Part shown: positions 26,941 through 34,943 of the stretch, in pieces
How the letters are laid out: each line of letters starts with the position of its first letter
Position numbering within the stretch: position 1 is the first letter of the stretch
Source of the DNA: QYQD01 sp040755415
GTDB lineage: Bacteria; Desulfobacterota; QYQD01
Assembly: GCA_040755415.1 (NCBI GenBank)
Contig: JBFMAZ010000071.1
Location: 1-57,798, forward strand
Direction of reading: 5' to 3'
Length of the DNA: 57,798 nt
Position numbers and translations under genes: made by a program
Notes under the pieces: generated by a model
What the model saw: only the letters and a program-made list of their open reading frames with translations
Told to the model about the DNA's origin: nothing
Databases searched by the model: none

Positions 26941-27702
26941 GTGTCTGTTAACGAAAGGATGTCATTTAAGCTCATAATCCTTGCGGCGGGTAAAGGAACA
27001 CGCATGAACTCTTCCCGGGCCAAGGTACTACACGAGATTATGGGCCAGCCCATGCTAGCCTATGTGTTGGATACGGCTGAACGGCTTGAGTCATCAGGTA
27101 TATATGTGATTGTTGGGTATCAGAGCAAAGCGGTACAGGAGGCTTTTGGTGACCGGGCGGTCAGGTTTGTCTTACAGCACGAGCAATTAGGAACCGGGCA
27201 TGCGGTGTTATGTGCAGCCAGCGAGCTTTCCGGTTATAGTGGAGACGTGGTCATTCTCTGCGGCGATGTGCCGTTTTTGAGGCCGGAGACGGTAAGGAGG
27301 CTTATACAACAACATATAGCTAGGGAAGCGGCGTTATCTGTCCTAACGGTGATTGTGGATGACCCCGGTCATTATGGCCGGGTGATAAAAGACGGCAAGG
27401 GTAACATCTTAAGGATCGTCGAAGATAAAGATGCCACGCCGGATGAGAAGCTGATATGTGAAGTGAATACCGGCATATATTGCGCCAAATTTCCAGTGCT
27501 TATTGGTGCCTTGAGAAGGGCAGAAAGAGATAATGTGCAGGGAGAATATTATTTAACCGACGCTGTGCACCTGGTCAAAGAGATGGGCCACAGGGTTATC
27601 AGCGTTATTACAGATCGACAGGATGAGGTTATGGGAGTAAACAGTATGGCAGAGTTGGCCAGGGCGGAAGAGATGATGCGAAGAGAAATTAACACAACAT
27701 AG
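26941..27702 (+). CDS. glmU: UDP-GlcNAc pyrophosphorylase-like, GlmU N-terminal domain only
   Basis: Transfers UMP from UTP to GlcNAc-1-phosphate in the route to peptidoglycan and lipopolysaccharide. It has the nucleotidyltransferase signature LAAGKGTRM with the following K in SRAKVLHEIMG, QLGTGHAV, CGDVPFL, the VEDKDA loop, EVNTGIY, and NVQGEYYLTD. At 253 residues it ends where GlmU normally continues with a left-handed beta-helix acetyltransferase of about 200 residues; that domain is absent here. The GTG at 26941 is chosen since GAAAGG lies ten bases upstream; ATGs at 26905 and 26923 lie in or next to the repeat, and the family-like start is the ATG at 26959. Confidence 0.85.
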   Translation: MSVNERMSFKLIILAAGKGTRMNSSRAKVLHEIMGQPMLAYVLDTAERLESSGIYVIVGYQSKAVQEAFGDRAVRFVLQHEQLGTGHAVLCAASELSGYSGDVVILCGDVPFLRPETVRRLIQQHIAREAALSVLTVIVDDPGHYGRVIKDGKGNILRIVEDKDATPDEKLICEVNTGIYCAKFPVLIGALRRAERDNVQGEYYLTDAVHLVKEMGHRVISVITDRQDEVMGVNSMAELARAEEMMRREINTT

Positions 27703-27755
27703 CCGCCTATTAAGCAAATTTGATTTTAGCCTCGAGAATATTAGAAGGTATCTAC

Positions 27756-29927
27756 ATGCCCAGAAGAATAACGAGAGAGACAAAAGAAAGGGCAATCCAG
27801 CCTGCAGATATACTGGCCGCCATGCGAAAGGCAGGGCGGCCTCTTTTTATGCGGGAGATTTTGCATATTTTAAGCCCTGCTCCACGGGATAAAAAGTTCG
27901 TAAAGGACATGATAATCCGGATGGGGGAAACCGGTGATCTTATACTACTTAAAGAGGGCCGCTATGGTCTCCCGGAACGTATGAACCTGGTTACGGGACG
28001 TCTACAGATCAACCCGGGTGGTTTTGGCTTTGTGATCCCGGAAGCAAAAGATATAGAAGACGTATTTATACCGGGACGGGAAATAAAGGATGCCATTCAC
28101 GGCGATCGGGTAATAGTACGCCTGGAACATGGCCTGAGAGGCCGCCGGCCGGAGGGGAGGGTCATCCGTATTCTGGAGAGGAAGGCCAAATATATCGTTG
28201 GGGCCTTCACCAGGGGACGGGGAGCCTCCTACGTAATACCTGAGGATGAACGATTCCCGTTTGAGGTTGTCATCTCTTCCCGGGAGACCGCTGGCGCCCG
28301 TTCGGATGAAGTGGTGGTGGCGGAGGTAACGAATTTCCCCCCGGGGAGGCGAAATCCTGAAGGCCGGATAATAAAAGTGCTTGGCGACCCGGATGATGTA
28401 GCCGTACAGACTCAGATGGTCATTTTCAAACACGGCCTTATTCAGGACTTTAGCCCTCAGGCAGAGGCGCAGGCGCGGCATCTGCCTTCCGAGGTTACTT
28501 CCGGGATGCTGAAGGGCCGCGAGGACCTGAGGGGTATTCTTACCGTGACCATTGATGGAGAACAGGCCAAAGATTTTGACGACGCTGTATCTATAGAGAA
28601 GAATCGCCAGGGTTATAATCTCTATGTCTCCATTGCTGATATCAGCCATTATGTGCCGATAGAAAGCCCTTTGGACGAAGACGCCTATAAGCGTGGCAAC
28701 AGTGTTTATTTCCCTAATTTTGTTGTTCCCATGTTTCCGCCCATCCTTTCCGACTATTTAGGCAGCTTAAGGCCCCAGGTGGAGCGACTGGCCTTTACCG
28801 TCTTTCTGCATTTTGACCGCCAGGGTAAGATAAGGGAACGCCGTTTTTATAAGAGCGTCATTCGAAGCGACGCCCGCTTAACCTATACAGAGGTCAAGGG
28901 TATCCTGGTGGATAAGGATAGGGGCCTGCGCCGAAAATACAGGCCGCTGGTTAAGTCATTGGAATGGATGGCTGAGTTAAGTCAGAAAATCGCCGGGAAT
29001 AGACGACGGCGCGGCAGTATTGATTTTGATCTCCCTGAACCGGCCATAATACTTGGCGTGCAAGGAACCTTAGAAGACATTGTGCGCCGGGAAAGAAACC
29101 TGGCCCACCAGATCATAGAAGAATTTATGATAGCGGCCAACGAGGCTGTGGCCGAGCATATCTCTGAGAGAAATATCCCTTGTCTCTATCGCATACACGA
29201 GGAGCCTGAGGCCGCAAAAGTTCACAATTTTCTCAACTTCGCCTATTCTCTGGGGTTGCCTATTACGTTTCCAGAAAAGATGACCCCACACTGGTTTCAG
29301 CAGGTGCTCGGTCTGGTAGAAGGTGCGCCGGGCGAATATGTGGTTAACACGCTACTCCTGCGTTCTATGAAACAGGCAGTTTATGCGGCTGAAAATCGCG
29401 GGCATTTTGGTTTAGCCTCAGCCCACTACACCCATTTTACCTCTCCCATTCGCCGCTATGCCGACTTGATTGTACACCGCATCTTATACCATGCGCTGGA
29501 AGGTAATCCCAGGCCGCTTTATACCATGGAACAACTATCCGAGATAGGCCAGTATATATCAATGCAGGAACGTCTGGCCATGGAGGCGGAACGCGAGATG
29601 GTGGATCGTCTGCGTGTCCGGTTTATGGAGGATAAGGTCGGAGAGGAGTATGACGGCATCATTTCGGCGGTAACTGCCTTTGGGTTTTTTGTGGAACTAC
29701 GGGAGATTTTTGTAGAAGGCGTGGTGCGCCTGGTGGACCTGGCCGACGATTACTACTATTACGAAGAAAAACACCATCGTTTGGTGGGTAGAAGAAAAAA
29801 GCGGATTTTCCAGATAGGAGACTTTGTGCGGGTCCAGGTGGCCAGAGTCGATATCCCGCGCCGGCATATCAATCTTATTCTGGTTATGAAGTACACATCC
29901 AGGAGAATTTCTGACCTGAGAAAATAA
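27756..29927 (+). CDS. rnr: Ribonuclease R (RNB-family 3'-5' exoribonuclease)
   Basis: Processive hydrolytic 3'-5' exoribonuclease for structured RNA. From the ATG at 27756 (AGAAGG upstream) the protein has 723 residues: an N-terminal winged-helix segment (about 15-75), cold-shock domains (GFGFVIPE...DVFIP), the RNB catalytic domain with the Asp cluster in DGEQAKDFDDAVSIEK, and a C-terminal S1 domain (GEEYDGIISAVTAFGFFVEL). An open frame 12 codons upstream begins with TTG and lacks a ribosome site. It follows the GlmU-like gene by 53 bases. Confidence 0.95.
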   Translation: MPRRITRETKERAIQPADILAAMRKAGRPLFMREILHILSPAPRDKKFVKDMIIRMGETGDLILLKEGRYGLPERMNLVTGRLQINPGGFGFVIPEAKDIEDVFIPGREIKDAIHGDRVIVRLEHGLRGRRPEGRVIRILERKAKYIVGAFTRGRGASYVIPEDERFPFEVVISSRETAGARSDEVVVAEVTNFPPGRRNPEGRIIKVLGDPDDVAVQTQMVIFKHGLIQDFSPQAEAQARHLPSEVTSGMLKGREDLRGILTVTIDGEQAKDFDDAVSIEKNRQGYNLYVSIADISHYVPIESPLDEDAYKRGNSVYFPNFVVPMFPPILSDYLGSLRPQVERLAFTVFLHFDRQGKIRERRFYKSVIRSDARLTYTEVKGILVDKDRGLRRKYRPLVKSLEWMAELSQKIAGNRRRRGSIDFDLPEPAIILGVQGTLEDIVRRERNLAHQIIEEFMIAANEAVAEHISERNIPCLYRIHEEPEAAKVHNFLNFAYSLGLPITFPEKMTPHWFQQVLGLVEGAPGEYVVNTLLLRSMKQAVYAAENRGHFGLASAHYTHFTSPIRRYADLIVHRILYHALEGNPRPLYTMEQLSEIGQYISMQERLAMEAEREMVDRLRVRFMEDKVGEEYDGIISAVTAFGFFVELREIFVEGVVRLVDLADDYYYYEEKHHRLVGRRKKRIFQIGDFVRVQVARVDIPRRHINLILVMKYTSRRISDLRK

Positions 29928-29937
29928 AAAAATAGCT

Positions 29938-30125
29938 GCCTGAATTTCAAATGTCAAAAACCAAATTTGATGAACTCGTAAAAGGTCCAAAATATCACGC
30001 AAAGCCCGCCAAGGATAAAAGAATCTCAAATCTCAAATTTCAAATTTGAGATGCTATCTTTGCGGTCTTTGCCTGCCTGTGCGTCGCACGCAGACAGGCG
30101 CCTTTGCGTGAGAAATTGACTTTGA
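29938..30125. repeat. Intergenic repeats (TCAAATT heptamers and CCTGCCTGT hairpin)
   Basis: ATCTCAAATTTCAAATTTGAGAT-like palindrome near 30023-30050, 7-bp-periodic TCAAATC units, and a hairpin built on CCTGTGCGT and ACGCAGACAGG near 30068-30100 that resembles the CCTGTC/GACAGG hairpin at 26869-26888. TTGCGCAAAG-like text (caaagcccgcc, tttgcgtgag) surrounds it. No gene seen. Confidence 0.65.
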
Positions 30126-30158
30126 GCTTTGGAATTTTAATTTTGCTGGTTATCAGGT

Positions 30159-30917
30159 TTGGATTTTGTAGCTATTAGTGTGAAAACCATTAAAACCAAT
30201 CTTGCCAACCTGGCCATTGTGCTGCACAAGCCGCGCTATCCGGAAAATATCGGGGCAGCAGCGCGCTGTGCTCTGAACATGGGCATCTCTAAGATAGTGG
30301 CGGTGAGCCCGGCCAATCCGGATAGCGAAAAGATGCTTAAGATGGCTACGCATGAGGCGGCGGGCCTGATTGAAGATATGGAGATCTATGATAATCTGGC
30401 CGCGGCTCTGGCCCCTTTTCAGTATGTAGTCGGCACTACGGCCAGGCTGGGCAGACACCGGCAGGCCCTGGAGACGCCGCGGGAATTAGCCGGTCGTATC
30501 GTGGACCTTTCTCAAAATAACCGGGTAGCCCTCCTTTTTGGCCCGGAGAATACGGGCCTGAGCAACGAGGAGCTGAAATACTGTCATGTCGTCACCACCA
30601 TACCTGCCGCCGGTTTTGCTTCGCTTAACCTGGCCCAGGCCGTCATGATTGTGTGTTATGAGATATTCATGGCCCGTATGGAGGCCTTTCCCCGGAATCG
30701 TATTACACCGTGTCTGGCGACTTCTGAAGAGCTGGAAGGGATGCATGCGGATCTGCGGGAGGCGTTGCTCATGATTGGTTTTCTTAAATCTGAGGAGCAG
30801 GAATATGGCCTTAACCAGGTGCGGGCCTTTCTTTCCCGCGTCAAACTCCTCTCGCGGGAGACCCAACTCATCCGTGGCCTCTGCCGGCAGCTTAAGTGGT
30901 TTAAGAAGAATTCATAA
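30159..30917 (+). CDS. trmJ: SPOUT RNA methyltransferase, TrmJ-like (tRNA Cm32/Um32)
   Basis: 2'-O-methyltransferase of the SpoU class with a trefoil-knot SAM site. The 252 residues show motif 1 (KPRYPENIGAAARCALNMGI, with Asn and Arg typical of SpoU), motif 2 (ALLFGPENTGLSNEEL) and motif 3 (AGFASLNLAQAVMIVCYE). These and the C-terminal extension of about 80 residues fit TrmJ, which modifies nucleotide 32 of tRNA; a rRNA substrate cannot be excluded. The start is uncertain: TTG at 30159 or GTG at 30180, neither with a good ribosome site. Confidence 0.82.
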   Translation: MDFVAISVKTIKTNLANLAIVLHKPRYPENIGAAARCALNMGISKIVAVSPANPDSEKMLKMATHEAAGLIEDMEIYDNLAAALAPFQYVVGTTARLGRHRQALETPRELAGRIVDLSQNNRVALLFGPENTGLSNEELKYCHVVTTIPAAGFASLNLAQAVMIVCYEIFMARMEAFPRNRITPCLATSEELEGMHADLREALLMIGFLKSEEQEYGLNQVRAFLSRVKLLSRETQLIRGLCRQLKWFKKNS

Positions 30918-30919
30918 TG

Positions 30920-30997
30920 TTCACCGCAAAGACGCAAAGCACGCAGAGAAAACTATTTTTCTAAATCATTCACTATCTCAGCGTTCTCTGCGGTGAA
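30920..30997. repeat. Inverted repeat between convergent genes (ACCGCAAAG type)
   Basis: TTCACCGCAAAGACGC at 30920-30935 pairs imperfectly with GCGTTCTCTGCGGTGAA at 30981-30997 across an AT-rich loop. It separates convergent trmJ and the TPR lipoprotein gene and may end transcription in both directions. Confidence 0.55.
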
Positions 30998-31014
30998 AAA
31001 CAGGGGATGATTTA

Positions 31015-31962
31015 CTACCGGCAGGGCAGATCGAAATCAGGGGATGACATCTCTTTAAATTTTGCTTCCAAGCCGGCTATGGGAGAGTTGAGATTTCCGG
31101 CTTCATCGGCCTTTTTTAGTATTTCAAGCACAAGCGAGGCCTTTTCTTTGTGTCCGATATTATAACAGACGTTGAAGGCCCTCTGGGCGTATTCAGCGGC
31201 CTCAGACCACCTTTCCTGTTTTAGGCTTAACTTGGCCAGCATCTCCAGATCAGCAGCGATACCGGGATAATCGAGGGTTTCCTGGTCAAGTTCCAGGGCC
31301 TTTACCCATAAGGCCTGGGCTTCCAGGTAATTGCCCTCGGACGCGCGTATAAGGCCTAGATTATGGCAGGCTGAAGCCAGCCCGGATTTATTATTTCCGG
31401 CTTCATAGATGTCTATGGCTTTCGATACACAATCATTCGCCTGGGCCAGGAGACCTTTTTGCCAATATAGATGCCCCCTAAGATTGAGGACAAAGGCCTG
31501 CTGGAGCTTATCCTTACTGCGATTGGCCGCCTGATAAGCCTCTTCCAGATGTTTTTCGGCCTGGTCTGGATTTCCTGCCTTCAGGTCGACCGTAGCCAGA
31601 TTGCTGAGGCTGAGATATAGCCCCGCTTCATTATCCAAATTACGCTGAGTGCGGGCGGCCAGGGTAAAAAATTCTCTGGCCTCGTTGAGCTTGCCGGTAT
31701 TCAGGGCTAGCATGCCGATATTGTTATAGTCATAAGCTATACCGGGGAGGTTATCTATGGACTGGTTAATTCGCAAGGAATCTTCAAATAAGGACAGGGC
31801 CCGGCTATAACAACCTTTTTTAAACCACCGTACCCCCTTATTGGCATAATCCAATGCCCTTTCTTTTTCTAATTCTATAGGTTTCGGCGGCGCGCCTGCA
31901 CAACCTGGGAGGCCGGATAACATTAGCAGCATGCAGATTATTATCAGGAGACAGCGGCGCAT
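31015..31962 (-). CDS. TPR-repeat lipoprotein of the Mla-like operon
   Basis: A 315-residue protein with a signal peptide ending in the lipobox LPGC, C21 being the lipidated residue, so it should be anchored to a membrane facing the periplasm. The rest is about six tetratricopeptide repeats (for example ALDYANKGVRWFKKGCYSRAL, IAYDYNNIGMLALNTGKLNEA), a scaffold for protein contacts. It is the last gene after mlaD, with AAGAGGGGTAAGG as ribosome site overlapping the mlaD end. In classic Mla systems this position holds MlaC and MlaB, which are absent. An adaptor role for the MCE protein is inferred only. Confidence 0.85.
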   Translation of the reverse strand: MRRCLLIIICMLLMLSGLPGCAGAPPKPIELEKERALDYANKGVRWFKKGCYSRALSLFEDSLRINQSIDNLPGIAYDYNNIGMLALNTGKLNEAREFFTLAARTQRNLDNEAGLYLSLSNLATVDLKAGNPDQAEKHLEEAYQAANRSKDKLQQAFVLNLRGHLYWQKGLLAQANDCVSKAIDIYEAGNNKSGLASACHNLGLIRASEGNYLEAQALWVKALELDQETLDYPGIAADLEMLAKLSLKQERWSEAAEYAQRAFNVCYNIGHKEKASLVLEILKKADEAGNLNSPIAGLEAKFKEMSSPDFDLPCR

Positions 31963-32880
31963 TTACCTTACCCCTCTTGTATCCGGCTGAATAATCCCCT
32001 TCTCTTTCGGGGGGATGCCTCCTTTAATGAGTGGATTGCGTTTGGCTGATTCCAGTATCTGGTCCAGCTTTTGCAGATTTTCACGCGCTCCCTGGGCGAT
32101 GGCCGGCGCCTCACGGCTGGCGGTCTTTATATCCTGCAGGATTTTTCTCAGTTCTTGCATGGCTCCCGGAAGGGACTGGGCGGCTTGTTCTACGCCTTGC
32201 GATGTCTTTTCCGCGTTAGCCAGTATGGCCTCCAGGTGGGCCATCTGCCGGTCTAGTCTCTCATAGAGGTCATTTTTTACCAGTACGTTCCCCAGCCCCT
32301 GTCCCCTTTTTATGTCATCGGTTATACTGCGTACGTCCCAGAGCGTGCCCAATAACGGGCCTTCCGGGTCCTTAAGCTGATCCATAGTCTCCTCGAGACT
32401 GTATAGTATCCGGGTAAGGGCATTAAATTTTTCTTCCAGGTGAAACTCTTCAGCATAATCACTGAGAGACTTTTTCCTCTTTGAGGGGATGGTTCCCTCT
32501 TCAGATATAAGGGGTGACTCCGGCGAACCGGCGGATATGGATATATATTCGCTGCCAATGAAGGTGGGACTGTCCACGACCGCTACCGAGTTTTGCCTGA
32601 TCAATTTGGAGTATTCCTTCAGGATTTTGATGGTGACTCTTACCTTGTTTTGCGGGGTAATCCCTAACGAAGTCACACGGCCTACATCAGTATTAAATAT
32701 CTTGACGGTGGCTCCTTCCTTGAGGTTGTAGCCCTCATCAAAGACAATATTATAGACGCCATAATCCCTAAACCAGGCCTTGCCGCGGCCGATGACGATT
32801 ACGCTTCCGGTTACTACGATAATGGTAAGGATGAGCAAGGCGCCCACCATCTTTTCCATTGTAGTAAATTTCATTTGCAT
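31963..32880 (-). CDS. mlaD: MCE-domain protein, MlaD-like
   Basis: Inner-membrane-anchored MCE protein that forms a hexameric lipid channel in the periplasm in known systems. From the ATG at 32880, two bases after the upstream stop, it has 305 residues: one membrane helix (about 9-31), an MCE domain (about 40-118, GYNLKEGATVKIFNTDVGRV), and a long helical C-terminus (about 145-285) ending in the common RNPLIKGG motif. A longer open frame upstream overlaps the ABC gene and is not expected to be translated. The long helices suggest a needle-like extension, as in PqiB/YebT-type or Mla-type MCE proteins. Confidence 0.9.
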   Translation of the reverse strand: MQMKFTTMEKMVGALLILTIIVVTGSVIVIGRGKAWFRDYGVYNIVFDEGYNLKEGATVKIFNTDVGRVTSLGITPQNKVRVTIKILKEYSKLIRQNSVAVVDSPTFIGSEYISISAGSPESPLISEEGTIPSKRKKSLSDYAEEFHLEEKFNALTRILYSLEETMDQLKDPEGPLLGTLWDVRSITDDIKRGQGLGNVLVKNDLYERLDRQMAHLEAILANAEKTSQGVEQAAQSLPGAMQELRKILQDIKTASREAPAIAQGARENLQKLDQILESAKRNPLIKGGIPPKEKGIIQPDTRGVR

Positions 32881-32882
32881 AA

Positions 32883-33632
32883 TCAGATGTCTCCCTGAGT
32901 CAGGCCTGGCGGCGTCCGTTCCTGTGCGGGACCCGTATGGCCGCAGGCAGGATTTCCTCCGGCCAGCCTCCCCTCTTCCAGGGTATATGAGCGGTTGATG
33001 AGTGCAGCCAGGGAGGCGAGTGAGACAGCGCTTGTGGAGGCGAGCAGCAGGGAGCTGCCCATCTCCCGCAGGCATTTTCCTACATAGGATATAAGCAGGG
33101 CCTGTCCTTCTGTAGAAAGGGTATTAATTATTCTGTCCAGTAGTATCAGGACAGGTTTCTTGGCCAGCTCCCGGGCACATACCGCCCGTTTAAATATCTC
33201 CGCATTAACCTCTGTAGGATGCAGGTCTTTATAATCATTGACCTGGAAGTAGGTTAAGAGCCTGTCTCCTTCTTCCCAAACATCCTGCAGGGATTTGTTT
33301 TCGTAGTAGGCCCATCCCAGGGATACGTTTTGTAACAAGGTGAGATTGCTTATTAGGGCCGTATCCTCAGCTACGTAAGCAATCTTGCGGCGCAGGGGAA
33401 GAAGGTCTATCTCTTTGCCAAAAGGCACGGGTATCCCATCCAGGTAGATTTCTCCCTGCGTTGGTTCCAGCAAAGTCGCGCATATCTGGAGCAACTCAGC
33501 GCCGGACAGGCCGGTTGGGTCACAGAGACCTATCCCTTCGCCGTATGGCACGGCCAGGTTAACCTCCTGTAGCATGGGTTTTCCGTTATCTTTATACCAT
33601 ACATTATTTATGTGGAGGCGGATTGCGGCCAT
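32883..33632 (-). CDS. Degenerate ABC ATPase homologue (MlaF position), catalytic motifs lost
   Basis: By length (249 residues), position between mlaE and mlaD, and recognisable ABC framework (LLEPTQGEIYLDGIPV, RRKIAYVAED), this is the MlaF-type ATPase of the operon. The conserved nucleotide residues are gone. Walker A GPSGSGKST is replaced by DPTGLSGAE (38-46), so the Lys is Gly44. The Q-loop Gln is E89. The LSGG[MQ] signature reads VNAEI (142-146). Walker B ends LLDR (D166-R167), with Arg in place of the catalytic Glu. The switch His is Ser/Thr near 199-201. The frame is intact and spacing to its neighbours is 2 and 7 bases, so it is probably expressed, perhaps as a structural or regulatory subunit. 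Confidence 0.85.
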   Translation of the reverse strand: MAAIRLHINNVWYKDNGKPMLQEVNLAVPYGEGIGLCDPTGLSGAELLQICATLLEPTQGEIYLDGIPVPFGKEIDLLPLRRKIAYVAEDTALISNLTLLQNVSLGWAYYENKSLQDVWEEGDRLLTYFQVNDYKDLHPTEVNAEIFKRAVCARELAKKPVLILLDRIINTLSTEGQALLISYVGKCLREMGSSLLLASTSAVSLASLAALINRSYTLEEGRLAGGNPACGHTGPAQERTPPGLTQGDI

Positions 33633-33639
33633 TTTCCAA

Positions 33640-34464
33640 TTACAGGTAAAAAAAAGTGGATATGAGGACGTTCAGGACAAAACAATACACCAGACATTGT
33701 ACAGCGGCCCGGGCGGTGACCTGGGGCACTTCAGTGATAGCCTTTTTAGCCAGACCGCCCTGGTAAGTACAGACCAGAGAGATAATGAGGCCGAAGAAAA
33801 GGGCCTTGACAAAGCCTATAATGACATCAAATCCTGTAATAGCCCGATAGAATGAAGGGAGTAAGACAGAAAACGGCGTCCCTGTGAATATCCAGGCGAA
33901 TAAGTATCCCCCGGTAATGGCTACAGCGTCGAACCATACAAAAAGGCAGATGATAGCCAGTATCACTCCCAAGACACGGGGCAGGACTACAAGGTGCAGG
34001 GGGTCTATCCCCAGCATACGGAGAGAGCGCATTTCTTTAAGGACTTGCATATAACCTATCTCTACCGACATGGACATCCCGGAGCGGAGTATGACAACCA
34101 GCGTGGTCATCAGCGGCCCAATCTCCCGTACAACTACGGCTACGAGCAATGTGCCCAGGAACTCTTCACTCCCGACCCGGGTTAGTTGGCCCAGGGATTG
34201 AACAATAACCAAAAAACCGAAAACAAGGGCCACGAGGCTTACGATACCCAGAGACTGAACCCCGGTAAAATATATCTGTTGTATGACATTTTGCCTGACA
34301 AGACGTCGCCCTGTCTTACGTTCCTTGAAGAAGATATAGATGAGGCGGGTGAGAAGGCCCATGACATTGCTTAAATGTCGAGTCCTTTCTACTATGCTGC
34401 GGCCAAGGCAGCCAAAGAACCATCTAGGAGATAGTCCGGATGTGTTGCCTTGATACCCTTCCAT
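33640..34464 (-). CDS. mlaE: ABC permease MlaE
   Basis: Inner-membrane lipid-transport permease that holds the MCE ring. The 274 residues show the MlaE family pattern of about five to six helices with VREIGPLMTTLVVILRSGMSM and MEIGYMQ-like EIGYMQVLKEMRSLRMLGIDPLHLVVLPRVLG, the latter containing the coupling-helix region that docks on MlaF. The N-terminal extension of about 50 residues is polar. The ATG follows the preceding stop by five bases. Its usual ATPase partner is degenerate here. Confidence 0.93.
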   Translation of the reverse strand: MEGYQGNTSGLSPRWFFGCLGRSIVERTRHLSNVMGLLTRLIYIFFKERKTGRRLVRQNVIQQIYFTGVQSLGIVSLVALVFGFLVIVQSLGQLTRVGSEEFLGTLLVAVVVREIGPLMTTLVVILRSGMSMSVEIGYMQVLKEMRSLRMLGIDPLHLVVLPRVLGVILAIICLFVWFDAVAITGGYLFAWIFTGTPFSVLLPSFYRAITGFDVIIGFVKALFFGLIISLVCTYQGGLAKKAITEVPQVTARAAVQCLVYCFVLNVLISTFFYL

Positions 34465-34469
34465 TCTCT

Positions 34470-34802
34470 TTATGCCCGGATGCCTTTTTCTGCCAGCATT
34501 TTTTCCGCAAATCCCAGGATAAAATCCCTTTGTGCCTTACTGGCATATTGGATGCAGTCGCAGTGGAGAGTCTGCTTGCTGCGTATGAGAAATTCTACCT
34601 TGACGCAATCCTCTCCAACCTCGATAGAGAAACAAAACGGCTTGCAATTTTCGTGGGTATATTGCACCTCAGCCAGTAGGTCATCCGGGAGGTCAACCCA
34701 GAACAGACCCTCTACAGAGGACGGCTGGGCATGTTCCCGGAGGTATCCCGCAATCTGTTCGATTTGTCTTTTATCCAGTTCATCAATCAGATATTGCCGC
34801 AC
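34470..34802 (-). CDS. Hypothetical protein, first gene of the Mla-like operon
   Basis: I do not recognise this protein. The start is taken at GTG 34802, because TAAGGGAG lies six bases upstream; a longer frame to an ATG at 34889 runs into repeat-like DNA and would add 29 doubtful residues. The resulting 110 residues are acidic, without signal peptide or membrane helix, and contain three cysteines (CKPFC and CDC area: residues in HENCKPFCFS and LHCDCIQY). It lies five bases before mlaE, which ties it to that operon. Confidence 0.65.
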   Translation of the reverse strand: MRQYLIDELDKRQIEQIAGYLREHAQPSSVEGLFWVDLPDDLLAEVQYTHENCKPFCFSIEVGEDCVKVEFLIRSKQTLHCDCIQYASKAQRDFILGFAEKMLAEKGIRA

Positions 34803-34943
34803 TAAAATCTCCCTTACCGCAAAAAATCCTAAACCCTGTTCCCCATTTTCAAATGACAAAATCCAGGTTTGATATTTGGATTTGGTCACTGGTCATTAGT
34901 CATTGGTCATTAACCATCGCTATCAGCCATGAGCTATGAGCTA

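Noticed and set aside
32881..33075. 65-residue N-terminal extension of MlaD
   Set aside because: It overlaps the ABC gene out of frame; the MCE anchor helix begins directly after ATG 32880.
34803..34889. N-terminal 29-residue extension of the hypothetical gene before mlaE
   Set aside because: It overlaps repeat-like DNA and lacks a ribosome site, while GTG 34802 has TAAGGGAG at ideal distance.
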